A DNA stretch of 41,340 nt from Campylobacterales bacterium (GTDB lineage Bacteria; Campylobacterota; Campylobacteria; Campylobacterales; Nitratiruptoraceae): assembly GCA_027024145.1 (NCBI GenBank), contig JALVTF010000032.1, positions 1-41,340 on the forward strand. The letters run 5' to 3'. The stretch's first letter is position 1. Each line of letters starts with the position of its first letter. The notes below the pieces were generated by a model. It did no database searches. It was given only the letters and a program-made list of their open reading frames with translations, and had not been told where the DNA came from. Shown piece after piece: positions 24,440 to 33,109 of the stretch. The position numbers and the translations under genes are program-made.

Positions 24440-25903
24440 ATGAGCGCGGTTATACTCTACAAGGACAAGCCATATCTTTTCGACGGCAAGAAGTTCAGTG
24501 CCGTTCCTTGGTCCGGTCTCAAAAAGCATCGCGTCGCCGCTGTCATTCCTGCTCAAAAACTCGTAGCGCTCTCTTTCAAACTCCCTCTCTCGCTCTCGGA
24601 CGAACAGCTCGCTGTGCAAGTGGAACTCAAAATGTACAACGAAGGGGGCCTCGATCCCAACCGCGACTACGCCATCGATTTCGTACGTTTCGTGCTCGAG
24701 AGCGAAAACAGCTATCTCATCGAGGCGTTCGCCATCGCCAAGGAGGATTTAGACGCACTCGTGGGCGAATATGCCAAACGCGTGGGATTTCTCGATCTCG
24801 TCTTTCCCCGTTTTATCGCCTATACCGCACTCTATCCCCAGGGTGCGGCTCCCACGATGAACGATCTCTACATTCACCTGAGCGAAGAGGAGGGCTACGC
24901 AGCCATCTACCAAAACGGCCGTTACATAGGGTATCGCACCATCGATTCGCTCCAAAGCATCGCAAAAAAGACGGGCATCGAGCTTGCGCGCCTCAAATCT
25001 TTGCTCTATTCCAAGGGCCTGGTGGAGGAGAACTATTCGCTGCAGGAAAAGGATATCTTCGCTACTATCCAAGAGGTTTTTTATAAAAACATAGAAAAGA
25101 TCGTCTACAGCGTCAACTTCAAGCGCAGCTATTTCGGTTACGGACATATCGATAGACTCATCTTCGACTGCGACGGCGAGACGGTTGCCGGGCTGCGTGA
25201 ATACCTGGTGAGCTTCGGCATCGACGGGGATTTGCGTCCCGAGCTCGTGCAGTGCTGCGACCTTGCACCCCAAGAGGCGGGCATCGCTACATTGGCACTG
25301 TATGCCCAGCAGTTCGATACACTGGAGCAAAAACTCAACTTCACTCTCTATGAACGCAAAAAGCCGCTCTTTTTATACGAAAGTGTCCAGGTGGCGGCGG
25401 GATTTATGCTCTTGCTGCTCTTGATGGCGGGGGTCTATTTCTATCTCGATGCGAGTCTGCAGCGCTACGATACGCAAATCGCGGCACTCCAGGACAAGCT
25501 GACCCACTACAAACATATCGCCACCAAGTACGGTGTCGCTATCAAGAGGCTCCAAAAAGAGCAGGACCGTCTCCAGGCAAAACTCCAAGAGCAGCAGCGG
25601 CGTGACGAAACCCTCGAAGAGAGTATGAGCGCCATACCGTTTGTGCACGATGCTACCCTCGCGCGCCAAAAGATGATGAACGACATCGTCGCGGGACTCT
25701 ACACCTATCGTCTCAGTACCAAAGCTTTGGATCAAAACGGCTCCAAATCCGCACGCGTTCTGGTGGTCTCGAAGGATCTGCAGCGTGAAAAGATCGCGAA
25801 GTTTATGGATTTTATGCTTTCGCGCAACTACCGTAACGTCACGACCCAAGAGATCAAACGCAACGACGGTCTTTATGAGAGTACGATAAAGGTGGCACCG
25901 TGA
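24440..25903 (+). CDS. mshI: MshI-like pilus assembly protein, PilM-like plus PilN-like fusion
   Basis: A 487-residue protein. Residues 1-300 form a soluble actin-like PilM/MshI-type region with strands such as YAIDFVRFVLESENSYLIEAFA and LDLVFPRFIAYTAL. LNFTLYERKKPLFLYESV at about 299-316 looks like the PilN N-terminus, followed by one membrane helix (about 317-336) and a coiled coil (340-395), then a PilN-like domain. So the cytoplasmic ring (PilM) and the inner-membrane alignment protein (PilN) appear to be joined. The start ATG at 24440 follows GGAATGGG. It lies before the PilO/MshJ-like gene, as expected. Confidence 0.82.
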   Translation: MSAVILYKDKPYLFDGKKFSAVPWSGLKKHRVAAVIPAQKLVALSFKLPLSLSDEQLAVQVELKMYNEGGLDPNRDYAIDFVRFVLESENSYLIEAFAIAKEDLDALVGEYAKRVGFLDLVFPRFIAYTALYPQGAAPTMNDLYIHLSEEEGYAAIYQNGRYIGYRTIDSLQSIAKKTGIELARLKSLLYSKGLVEENYSLQEKDIFATIQEVFYKNIEKIVYSVNFKRSYFGYGHIDRLIFDCDGETVAGLREYLVSFGIDGDLRPELVQCCDLAPQEAGIATLALYAQQFDTLEQKLNFTLYERKKPLFLYESVQVAAGFMLLLLLMAGVYFYLDASLQRYDTQIAALQDKLTHYKHIATKYGVAIKRLQKEQDRLQAKLQEQQRRDETLEESMSAIPFVHDATLARQKMMNDIVAGLYTYRLSTKALDQNGSKSARVLVVSKDLQREKIAKFMDFMLSRNYRNVTTQEIKRNDGLYESTIKVAP

Positions 25904-26526
25904 GGCTGCGCGATAGAATCGAATATATCGAAAACAGGCTCACTGCCTATGCGAAGAGTAGACGGATTATGGCCTATGTGCTCGTGGCGCTCTTGCTTGT
26001 TTATGGTACCTATACGCTCTTTTTTGCAGATCTCTTTGCGATGCGGGCCCAAAAAGAGGAGCAAATAGCGCAGCTGCATCGCAAGATCGCCAAATACGAT
26101 CCAAAACGTTTCGAAGCGAAGCTCAAGCGCCTCAAAGAGCGTAACGTGCGACTCAGAGCCGACATAGACAAGGCCAGGGCCAAAGAGATGGAGCTGCGAG
26201 CGCAACTGCAAGATGCAAGCATGCGTTTTTTAAACCAAAAGAACCTTACCGCGCTTTTGGACGATATGCTCGCCGATTCCAAACACAAAGGCCTGGTACT
26301 CGAGAAAATCGATATCAATGCCACTAAGATTCCCTATATGGGCAAACTCGAGATCCAAAAAGAGCTGCGCGTCCAGGGGCAGGGAAGGTTTTTGGAGCTG
26401 GTGCGCTTCATGCGCGGCATCGAAGCCCATCCGATGCTACTCAAAATCGACGATCTCCACATCGAAACCAACGGCACCGTGCCGAAGTTCTCCTTCGTGA
26501 TCAAACTCTATGGAGCGAAGCCATGA
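25900..26526 (+). CDS. mshJ: MshJ/PilO-like pilus alignment protein
   Basis: A 208-residue inner-membrane protein: cytoplasmic basic segment 1-22, membrane helix 23-43, long charged coiled coil about 48-115, and a PilO-like periplasmic domain with VQGQGRFLELVRFMRGIEAHPM. It would pair with the PilN-like half of MshI and connect to the secretin. The start is GTG, overlapping the mshI stop (GTGA). The family is strongly suggested by architecture and place. Confidence 0.8.
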   Translation: MRLRDRIEYIENRLTAYAKSRRIMAYVLVALLLVYGTYTLFFADLFAMRAQKEEQIAQLHRKIAKYDPKRFEAKLKRLKERNVRLRADIDKARAKEMELRAQLQDASMRFLNQKNLTALLDDMLADSKHKGLVLEKIDINATKIPYMGKLEIQKELRVQGQGRFLELVRFMRGIEAHPMLLKIDDLHIETNGTVPKFSFVIKLYGAKP

Positions 26527-26852
26527 AAAGAGTGGTTTTTTGGCTCATTGTGGTGTCGCTATTGGCGGCTGCGGATCTGCCCGTGGCGTACGATCCTTTC
26601 CACAGCGCCCAAAAGATTATCAAAGCGCACAAATCGGCTCCCGTCTTCTATCCCGTCGCACGTCCGCTGCGCCTCTATGCGATAATGAACAAAAAAGCCT
26701 TCATCAATAATAAATTTTATGGAATTGGTGCTATAATTGAGGGATTTAAAATCGTAGCGATTTTGGATGACCGTGTAGTGCTCCAGAGGGGAAAAGAGAA
26801 AAAAATCCTCTTTTTGGCCAAGAAAAAAGTGTTGCAGGTGACAAGTAGATGA
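26523..26852 (+). CDS. mshK: MshK/PilP-like small periplasmic protein
   Basis: A 109-residue protein with a signal peptide (residues 1-17, MKRVVFWLIVVSLLAAA), then DLPVAYDPF, reminiscent of PilP/MshK (YDPF before a beta-rich GVSxIL... domain). The C-terminal half FYGIGAIIEGFKIVAILDDRVVLQRGKEKKIL is a small beta domain as in PilP. It is expected to link inner-membrane alignment proteins to MshL. It overlaps MshJ and MshL genes by 4 bases each. Confidence 0.78.
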   Translation: MKRVVFWLIVVSLLAAADLPVAYDPFHSAQKIIKAHKSAPVFYPVARPLRLYAIMNKKAFINNKFYGIGAIIEGFKIVAILDDRVVLQRGKEKKILFLAKKKVLQVTSR

Positions 26853-28345
26853 TACGAAAATTTTTATTTCTTTTTCTTATGACGCTGACGCTTTTTGCTG
26901 CCGATTGCGACAACAAGCTCTTCAATCTCAAAGCCATGGGCATGCAGGGGCACGGCATCACTATCGAGGACGTGCTCGTCGACTTGGCCAATAGTTGCGA
27001 CATCTCCATCCTTTTCGAAGACCAAAGAGCAAAAATCGCCATCAAAAAGCCTCTCGATTTCGTGAATGTCAAAAACTACACCCTCGAAGAGCTGCTCGAT
27101 TTCATACTGGGCGAAAACAATCTCTTTTATACCTATGATTCCCAAAAACATCTGCTCAAAATCGCCTACTACAAAACCAAAAACTTCAATATCGACTACA
27201 TCAACCTCTCTTCCATGACAAGCGAGAGCAAAAAGTCGATAATCTTGGGCACCACCACCAGCGACAACAACGGATACGGAAGCGGCACGGGCGGTATCGA
27301 CAACGGTACCGGCGGTGCAGGCGGTATCAACGGCGAAGAGAGCGGCAGTTACGCAAACGACTACACAACCATCACCACCAAATCGCAGTTTACCTTCTGG
27401 GATAGTCTCAAGCAGCAGCTCGATGTGCTGCTCTCCGGTATCAGCGGCCAAAAAGATTATAAAATCTTCATCAACAAAGACGCCTCGCTCGTTACGGTCA
27501 CCGGGACCAAAAAAGAGCTCGATGCGGTACAGCACTTTTTGGACCGCTTGGCCGAGAGGATGCACAAGCAGGTCCTCATCGAAGCCAAACTCATCGAAGT
27601 GACCTATAACGACGACCAGACCACCGGAATCGACTGGAGTAAATTCAATCTCCGCGTCAATGGCTCGAGCGACGCCTATCGCATGCGCCAAAACGGTATC
27701 GTGAGCATGACGCGTGCGGCACCCAACTACTTCATCGGCTACAACTTCTCCATGCAGGGGCTTTTCGATTTTCTCAAAAAATACGGCAACGTCAAGGTCC
27801 TCTCCAATCCCAAAATCCTCACCCTCAACAACCAGCCCGCCATCATCAACGTGGGCGACCAGCTTTCGTATCAGTACGAAACCAGCGGCACTACCAATAT
27901 CCAAGGCGGCTCCACGGTGGGGACGCAGACCTACGCTATCGGCCAGTCTTTCGTGGGGATCACGCTCTATGTGATTCCGGAAATCACCGACGACAATCAA
28001 ATCATCATGAAGATAAACCCCGTCACCAGCGAGCTGCTGCGCGATCAAGAATCTAATGGCACAATCCGACGCCTCCCACCCGATGTGAAGATCAAACAGC
28101 TCACCTCCATCGTGAAGGTCAAGGACGGGCAAAAGATCCTCATCGGAGGGCTTGTGAGCAAAAACATCGCCCACGATCATACGAAGGTCCCGCTTTTGGG
28201 GGACGTACCCATTGTGGGGCGTCTCTTTCACAGTACCAGAAAACGCGCCAAAAAGAGCGAACTGTTTGTGCTGATCGTGCCGAAAATCGTACGTGAAAAC
28301 AATATCCCCACCATCGACGAGCTCAAAATTTTCAAGGACAATTAG
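26849..28345 (+). CDS. mshL: MshL-type secretin
   Basis: A 498-residue outer-membrane secretin with a signal peptide (residues 1-18). An N-terminal STN-like/secretin N-domain part (residues about 30-125) is followed by a Gly/Ser/Asn-rich flexible loop (about 133-165) and a Secretin_N-type domain (QKDYKIFINKDASLVTVTG, VLIEAKLIEVTY), then the beta-barrel secretin domain ending in VPLLGDVPIVGRLF. This forms the pore through which the MSHA-type pilus passes. No pilotin is seen. The stop TAG is shared with the GTG start of the next gene (1-base overlap). Confidence 0.93.
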   Translation: MIRKFLFLFLMTLTLFAADCDNKLFNLKAMGMQGHGITIEDVLVDLANSCDISILFEDQRAKIAIKKPLDFVNVKNYTLEELLDFILGENNLFYTYDSQKHLLKIAYYKTKNFNIDYINLSSMTSESKKSIILGTTTSDNNGYGSGTGGIDNGTGGAGGINGEESGSYANDYTTITTKSQFTFWDSLKQQLDVLLSGISGQKDYKIFINKDASLVTVTGTKKELDAVQHFLDRLAERMHKQVLIEAKLIEVTYNDDQTTGIDWSKFNLRVNGSSDAYRMRQNGIVSMTRAAPNYFIGYNFSMQGLFDFLKKYGNVKVLSNPKILTLNNQPAIINVGDQLSYQYETSGTTNIQGGSTVGTQTYAIGQSFVGITLYVIPEITDDNQIIMKINPVTSELLRDQESNGTIRRLPPDVKIKQLTSIVKVKDGQKILIGGLVSKNIAHDHTKVPLLGDVPIVGRLFHSTRKRAKKSELFVLIVPKIVRENNIPTIDELKIFKDN

Positions 28346-29136
28346 TGGCCGATTTTAAAAAAATCGCCAAAATCTTCGAAGACCGCATCGAGCATGTGGA
28401 CTACTACGAAACGCGAGCGCACTTGCGAGCGAAAAACGAACTCCTCGATATCTTAGAAGGCGAAACCAAGCAGCTTATTTTCCTCATCGGCGAGCCGGGC
28501 TGCGGGAAGTCGATATTTTTGTACAATCTCCCCAAATTTTTGGACAGCTACCACATCATTCGCTTCAATACCCCCTTTTTCGAGCCGGTGGATTTTATCA
28601 AAAATCTCATCACCCGCACGGGCGCGCAAGTGCACAACTACTCCCTCGAAGAGCTCATCTCGCAGGCAGTGGAGCTCTACAAAGATACCGACACCATCGT
28701 CGCCATCGACGAGGCACAGCTGCTGAGCAAGGAGATGGTAGAGCTCTTGCGCATCCTCGCAGACTCCAAGGCTTTCTGGTTCATCATGGCGATGCACAAG
28801 CACGAATCGGCCAAAATCCTCCAAGAGCCCCAGTTCTCCTCGCGTCCCCACCGCATCATCGAAATCGGCAGGCTCGAGATGGACGAAGCACGCGAGTACA
28901 TGGCCAAGGAGCTGCTCAAAGCGGGTGCATATGGGCTCGAGCAGGAGTTTTCCAAAAAGCGCGCCAAGCAGATTTATGGCCTCACCAAAGGCAACTTTCG
29001 CGATACCAAAAAGCTGCTCAATCGCATGTTTTTGCTCATGGATGCAGCCCTGAAGCTGGGCAAGGAGGAGTATACCAAGCCGATATCTTGTCTCGTGACC
29101 ATGGCGGCTATCGACGGAGGGCTCCTTGATAGCTAA
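28345..29136 (+). CDS. mshM: MshM/ExeA-like AAA ATPase
   Basis: A 263-residue cytoplasmic AAA_22-type ATPase. Walker A GEPGCGKS is at residues 49-56 and Walker B TIVAIDEAQLL in the middle. Members of this family (MshM, ExeA) occur in pilus and type II secretion loci and help secretin or machine assembly. The start is GTG directly overlapping the secretin stop by 1 base. It ends at GGLLDS, and the next gene starts 11 bases earlier in another frame. Confidence 0.9.
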   Translation: MADFKKIAKIFEDRIEHVDYYETRAHLRAKNELLDILEGETKQLIFLIGEPGCGKSIFLYNLPKFLDSYHIIRFNTPFFEPVDFIKNLITRTGAQVHNYSLEELISQAVELYKDTDTIVAIDEAQLLSKEMVELLRILADSKAFWFIMAMHKHESAKILQEPQFSSRPHRIIEIGRLEMDEAREYMAKELLKAGAYGLEQEFSKKRAKQIYGLTKGNFRDTKKLLNRMFLLMDAALKLGKEEYTKPISCLVTMAAIDGGLLDS

Positions 29137-30103
29137 ATTCGACGAACTCCAAAAAAGATGCAAACGCTACTACTTCAAACGACGCATCCTTCCTATACTG
29201 CTCGCCGCTCTCGTGGTTTTGGCCGCCGGAGGCTACCTGTGGTATGGCCAACTCCAAAAGAACCCTACGCATCTGGTCCAAAAGAGTCCCCAAATGCATG
29301 CGTCACAAACTGTGCCGGTACAAAAGACTCCGCCTCCGAAGCACGCAGCACCTCCCAAACAGGCCGCAATGACAAAGGAGAGCAACAGCACCCAAAATCC
29401 CATGCCTAAAAAGCGCTGCGTGGCTCTGCAGCTTCTGTATAGCTTCGATACCAATATGGAGCAGATTTTCAAGGTCAAATACAAAGCGATGCGTCTGGGG
29501 CTGCACTGCCGTATCCAGTACGGCAAACTCTTAGACGACGGCCGCAAGCAGGTTTTTCTCATCTGTAACACCGCCTCGAAAAAGAGTGCCCTCAAGCCCT
29601 ACATCAAAGTGCTCAAACGTGCCCACATGGACTATACCATCATCAACGACGCGTGCCGCTACAAAAGAGCCTACCGTAAACCCCGGGCGCAAACTGCCGA
29701 TAACGTAGAAAAGAAAGTGCAAGAGCAGCCGGTAGAAGAGGCGAGTGTAGTGGAAGCTCCAGCACCCCAAATGGAGCAGAACCTGCCCACACACCCAAGC
29801 GGCCTGGTGCAAGCCGAGCCCGTTTCGATGCAAGAGCTCAAAAAGCTCTACAAGGAGCGCAAAAGTTACGACCTGGCGCTCAAAATCGCTCGCCTTGCAT
29901 ACGATAAGGGTGCGTATAAAGAGGCACTTGCCTGGGCCAAGCGAGCCAACAAGCTCGACCGCACCAAAGAGGGTGCTTGGATAGTGTATGCCAAAAGTCT
30001 CTATGCGCTGGGTAAGCACCGACAGGCCAAGGAGCTCTTGCGTGTCTATCTGGACTATCGCGATTCGCAGCAGGCGAAAAAACTACTGGGTGAGTGGCAA
30101 TGA
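29126..30103 (+). CDS. mshN: MshN-like TPR membrane protein with SPOR-like central domain
   Basis: A 325-residue protein. A cytoplasmic N-terminus is followed by a membrane helix at about residues 20-37 (ILPILLAALVVLAAGGYLW), a Pro/Lys/Gln-rich linker, a compact domain at about 92-175 that looks like a SPOR fold (CVALQLLYSF..., then RIQYGK..., KPYIKVLKRAHMDYTII), another linker, and C-terminal TPR-like helices (about 235-325). The start is TTG at 29126, supported by a GGAGGG site (29116-29121) and by overlap with MshM. Vibrio MshN is a TPR protein; the central domain is unusual. The stop overlaps the mshE start (ATGA). Confidence 0.75.
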   Translation: MIAKFDELQKRCKRYYFKRRILPILLAALVVLAAGGYLWYGQLQKNPTHLVQKSPQMHASQTVPVQKTPPPKHAAPPKQAAMTKESNSTQNPMPKKRCVALQLLYSFDTNMEQIFKVKYKAMRLGLHCRIQYGKLLDDGRKQVFLICNTASKKSALKPYIKVLKRAHMDYTIINDACRYKRAYRKPRAQTADNVEKKVQEQPVEEASVVEAPAPQMEQNLPTHPSGLVQAEPVSMQELKKLYKERKSYDLALKIARLAYDKGAYKEALAWAKRANKLDRTKEGAWIVYAKSLYALGKHRQAKELLRVYLDYRDSQQAKKLLGEWQ

Positions 30104-31770
30104 TACGACAAAAAGTACGACTCGGTGATTTGTTGATCCAAGAGGGGATATTGACCCAGGAGCAGCTCGAGCACGCCCTGCGACTCCAAAAGGAGTCCGG
30201 CTTTTCCAAAAAACTGGGTCAGATCCTCGTGGATGAGGGTTTCGTGACCCAAAAGGTACTTTTGCGTACGCTGGCAAAGCAGCTGGGGTATGAGTTTGTG
30301 GATCTCTATGGCGAAAAGATCGATTTCGAAAAGCTCTCGCGCTACCCGCTGCAGATTCTTAAAAACGCCAAGGCGATACCCTTTAGCGAAGATGAAGATT
30401 TCGTCTATGTAGCCACCTCCGATCCTCTCAATTTCGAAGCGCTGGAGATTCTCGAGCGCACGCTCATGAAGCCGCTGAAGATCTATCTGGCTTCCGAAGA
30501 CGAGATCGAGGCGATCTTTCACAGGCTCTCGATTCTCGAGGATACCAAGTACATCATCGAGGATGTCAAAAAGGAGCTCCACGCCGAAGGACTTGTACAA
30601 GAGAGCGAGGAGAGTGCGGTCACGAGGCTGATCCATCTCATCATCAAAGACAGCATCTTGCGACGCGCCAGCGACATCCACATCGAACCGGACGAGAAAA
30701 AGGCTGCGGTGCGTGCTCGCATCGACGGCGTATTGCAAGAGACCTTCGTCTTCGACCACGAGGTCTACAACGCTCTCGATACTCGTATCAAACTCATGGG
30801 CGGTCTCGATATTTCCGAAAAACGCAAGCCCCAGGACGGTCGTTTTTCTCTGACGGTCGAAGAGAAGCTCTTCGATTTTAGGCTCTCCACCACACCCACG
30901 GTCTACGGCGAGTCGATCGTGATGCGGATTCTTGATCGTTCCAGAGCCCTTTTGCGGCTCGAAGAGCTGGGATTCGAGGATGAAAACTTGGAGCTTTTCG
31001 ATCGCATGATCCATTTCCCCTACGGTATCGTGCTCATCACGGGCCCTACGGGAAGCGGGAAGACCACGACGCTCTACGCTGCGCTCAATGAGATAAAAAG
31101 CCTCGAAAACAAGGTGATGACTATAGAAGATCCCGTGGAGTACCGCCTGCCGCTGGTGCAGCAGGTGCAGGTCAACGAAAAAGCAGGCCTCACGTTTGCG
31201 ACGGCGATCCGCTCCTTTTTGCGCCAAGACCCCGACGTCATCCTGGTAGGCGAAATCCGCGACAAAGAGACCCTCGACGCGGCTGCGCAAGCTTCGCTCA
31301 CGGGCCATTTGGTCTTTTCTACGCTCCATACCAACGACGCACCGGGCGCGATTTCACGCTTTGCCCAGATGGGGCTGCAGCCTTATATGATCGCCGATGC
31401 TATGGTAGGGGTGGTGGCGCAGCGTCTCGTGCGCAAAATCTGCCCCTACTGCAAAAAAGAGACACAATTACCGCCCAACATCAAAAAAATCGTCCAAAAG
31501 TACCTGCCCCAAAAGTACACCCTCTACAAGGGTGCCGGATGCTCCAAGTGCGATTTTAGCGGCTACTACGGACGCACGATGATTTCTGAGGTGCTGCTTA
31601 TCGACGAGGATATCGCCAAGCTCATCAGCGAAGGGGCCACGAAGTTCGAGATCTACGAGTATGCCGTGGCGCATAAAGATTTCAAACCGATGATCTATGA
31701 CGGTGTGAAAAAGGCGCTCAAAGGTGTGACCACGATCGAAGAGGTATTGCGCGTAACGAAGGAAAAATAG
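30100..31770 (+). CDS. mshE: MshE pilus extension ATPase with c-di-GMP-binding MshEN domain
   Basis: A 556-residue GspE/PilB-type ATPase that powers pilus polymerisation. The N-terminus has two copies of the 24-residue MshEN motif: RLGDLLIQEGILTQEQLEHA (from R7, ending at Q30) and KLGQILVDEGFVTQ (from K38, ending at Q61), the known c-di-GMP-binding repeat. Walker A GPTGSGKT is at 315-322, followed by Asp-box VMTIEDPVEY, Walker B DPDVILVGEIRD and His-box TGHLVFSTLHTNDA. The tetra-cysteine zinc site is CPYCKKE and CSKCDF. The ATG at 30100 overlaps the mshN stop; a GTG two codons upstream is possible but lies too close to the GGGTGAG site (30088-30094). Confidence 0.95.
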   Translation: MIRQKVRLGDLLIQEGILTQEQLEHALRLQKESGFSKKLGQILVDEGFVTQKVLLRTLAKQLGYEFVDLYGEKIDFEKLSRYPLQILKNAKAIPFSEDEDFVYVATSDPLNFEALEILERTLMKPLKIYLASEDEIEAIFHRLSILEDTKYIIEDVKKELHAEGLVQESEESAVTRLIHLIIKDSILRRASDIHIEPDEKKAAVRARIDGVLQETFVFDHEVYNALDTRIKLMGGLDISEKRKPQDGRFSLTVEEKLFDFRLSTTPTVYGESIVMRILDRSRALLRLEELGFEDENLELFDRMIHFPYGIVLITGPTGSGKTTTLYAALNEIKSLENKVMTIEDPVEYRLPLVQQVQVNEKAGLTFATAIRSFLRQDPDVILVGEIRDKETLDAAAQASLTGHLVFSTLHTNDAPGAISRFAQMGLQPYMIADAMVGVVAQRLVRKICPYCKKETQLPPNIKKIVQKYLPQKYTLYKGAGCSKCDFSGYYGRTMISEVLLIDEDIAKLISEGATKFEIYEYAVAHKDFKPMIYDGVKKALKGVTTIEEVLRVTKEK

Positions 31771-33008
31771 TGAAGTACTACCGCATCGAGTACAAAATCG
31801 GCAAGAAGCGCGACTACCTGGTGCTCCAAGCACCCAATAAACCGGAAGCGATAAAGAGTTTTTTGGATAAAAACATAGGCGTGCTCGTCACTATCCAGGA
31901 GATTGCCGAACCTCTCTCGCTGAAACTCCAAAAAATCGAAAACAGACTCAAAAATCCCATCCGCAACCGTCCCGTCAATCTCGAACGCTACATCGCTCTT
32001 TTGGAGCAGATTTCGGTGATGCTCGATGCGGGCTTGCCCCTCAATTACGTCTTGGGCGAAGTGGTCAAAAACGAAAAAGATACGATGCTGCGTGCCATAT
32101 TCGAGCAGATCAGCAAAGATATCGACAGAGGCAAGAGCCTCTACGATGCAGCCAAGCGCTTTCGCCGCCAGCTCGGTGTCCTTTCTCTCTCAATGTTTCG
32201 CCTGGGCGAGGAGACGGGAGCGCTGGCCGAGGAGATAGGGCATCTCGCGAAGATCTTGCAAGAGATTCTCGATAATCGCCGCAAATTCAAAAAAGCCACC
32301 CGCTACCCCATCTTCATCATCGTGGCGATGAGTATCGCTTTCGTGGTGGTGACGATGATGGTGATACCGCAGTTCGAGGCCTACTTCAAAGAGTCGCAGA
32401 TGGAGCTGCCGCTGCCTACGAAGTTTTTGCTCTGGCTCGAGCATGCGATGCAGGCCTATGGTGTAGCGATATTGGTGGGGGCTTTCGGTGTGAGCATGGT
32501 GATCACCTTTATGTATAGGCGCAGCGAAAAGGTACGCTTGATTCTTGATAGGATGCTGTTGAAGATCTTTGTTATAGGACAGGCTACCTACTACGCTATG
32601 ATGAGCCGCTTTTTCTATATCTTTCGCGTCCTCAACGACGCCGGCATCCCTATGATGGACGCTATCGCTATCGCCATGGAGATCGTAGAAAACAGCTATC
32701 TGCGCAGTAAAATAGCCAAGATCCCGGCCGCCATCGCAGAAGGCCGCTCTTTGCACCAGGGTTTCGAAGAGACGAAGCTTTTTGAGAATATGATCGTGGA
32801 GATGGTGCGCAGTGGCGAGATAGGCGGCGGGCTCTCTCGGATGCTCGGCAAAATCAACAAAATCTTCAAAGACCGCTTCGACTACATCGTGGACAATATC
32901 GCGACTCTCATCGAACCGGTGCTCATCGCCGCTATCGCCGGATTCGTGCTGACCCTGGCTCTTGGCATATTCTTGCCCATGTGGAATCTCACGCAGGTGG
33001 CCGGCTGA
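31770..33008 (+). CDS. mshG: MshG/PilC-like inner-membrane platform protein
   Basis: A 412-residue polytopic protein of the GspF/PilC family. Two T2SSF domains surround membrane helices at about 170-190, 215-240 and 380-402; GLPLNYVLGEVVKNEK and ...EGRSLHQGFEETKLFENMIV with MVRSGEIGGGLSRML are the repeated signature. It forms the platform on which pilins are extracted by MshE. The start is GTG, overlapping the mshE stop by 1 base. The next, tiny gene begins on its last base. Confidence 0.93.
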   Translation: MKYYRIEYKIGKKRDYLVLQAPNKPEAIKSFLDKNIGVLVTIQEIAEPLSLKLQKIENRLKNPIRNRPVNLERYIALLEQISVMLDAGLPLNYVLGEVVKNEKDTMLRAIFEQISKDIDRGKSLYDAAKRFRRQLGVLSLSMFRLGEETGALAEEIGHLAKILQEILDNRRKFKKATRYPIFIIVAMSIAFVVVTMMVIPQFEAYFKESQMELPLPTKFLLWLEHAMQAYGVAILVGAFGVSMVITFMYRRSEKVRLILDRMLLKIFVIGQATYYAMMSRFFYIFRVLNDAGIPMMDAIAIAMEIVENSYLRSKIAKIPAAIAEGRSLHQGFEETKLFENMIVEMVRSGEIGGGLSRMLGKINKIFKDRFDYIVDNIATLIEPVLIAAIAGFVLTLALGIFLPMWNLTQVAG

Positions 33009-33109
33009 TGGATTTCAACGTCGAGACGGGAAGCATCGTCGTGGCGATAGTGAGTATGTTTATCTTAGGTTTTGGCTTTTGGATTATTAAAAAAATGGGA
33101 GAGCTTTAG
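33008..33109 (+). CDS. 33-residue single-pass membrane peptide after mshG
   Basis: A short reading frame: ATG at 33008 sharing its first base with the mshG stop (TGATG), ribosome site AGGTGG at 32995-33000, and TAG at 33107-33109. The peptide begins MDFNVETGS, has one hydrophobic helix (IVVAIVSMFILGFGFWII, residues 10-27) and ends KKMGEL with positive charges, as expected for a small inner-membrane protein with its N-terminus outside. Position matches MshF, the small gene after mshG in Vibrio, but it is much shorter than MshF and no sequence similarity can be claimed. Its 3' end overlaps the convergent pilin gene by 4 bases. Confidence 0.6.
   Translation: MDFNVETGSIVVAIVSMFILGFGFWIIKKMGEL

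Noticed and set aside
27270-27350. GGC-rich repeat in the secretin gene as a possible repeat element
   Set aside because: It codes for the flexible Gly/Ser/Asn loop of the secretin and is not repeated elsewhere in the window.
26864-28231. Minus-strand reading frame of 455 residues opposite mshL
   Set aside because: The secretin frame on the plus strand has a signal peptide and domain signatures; the opposite frame has none.
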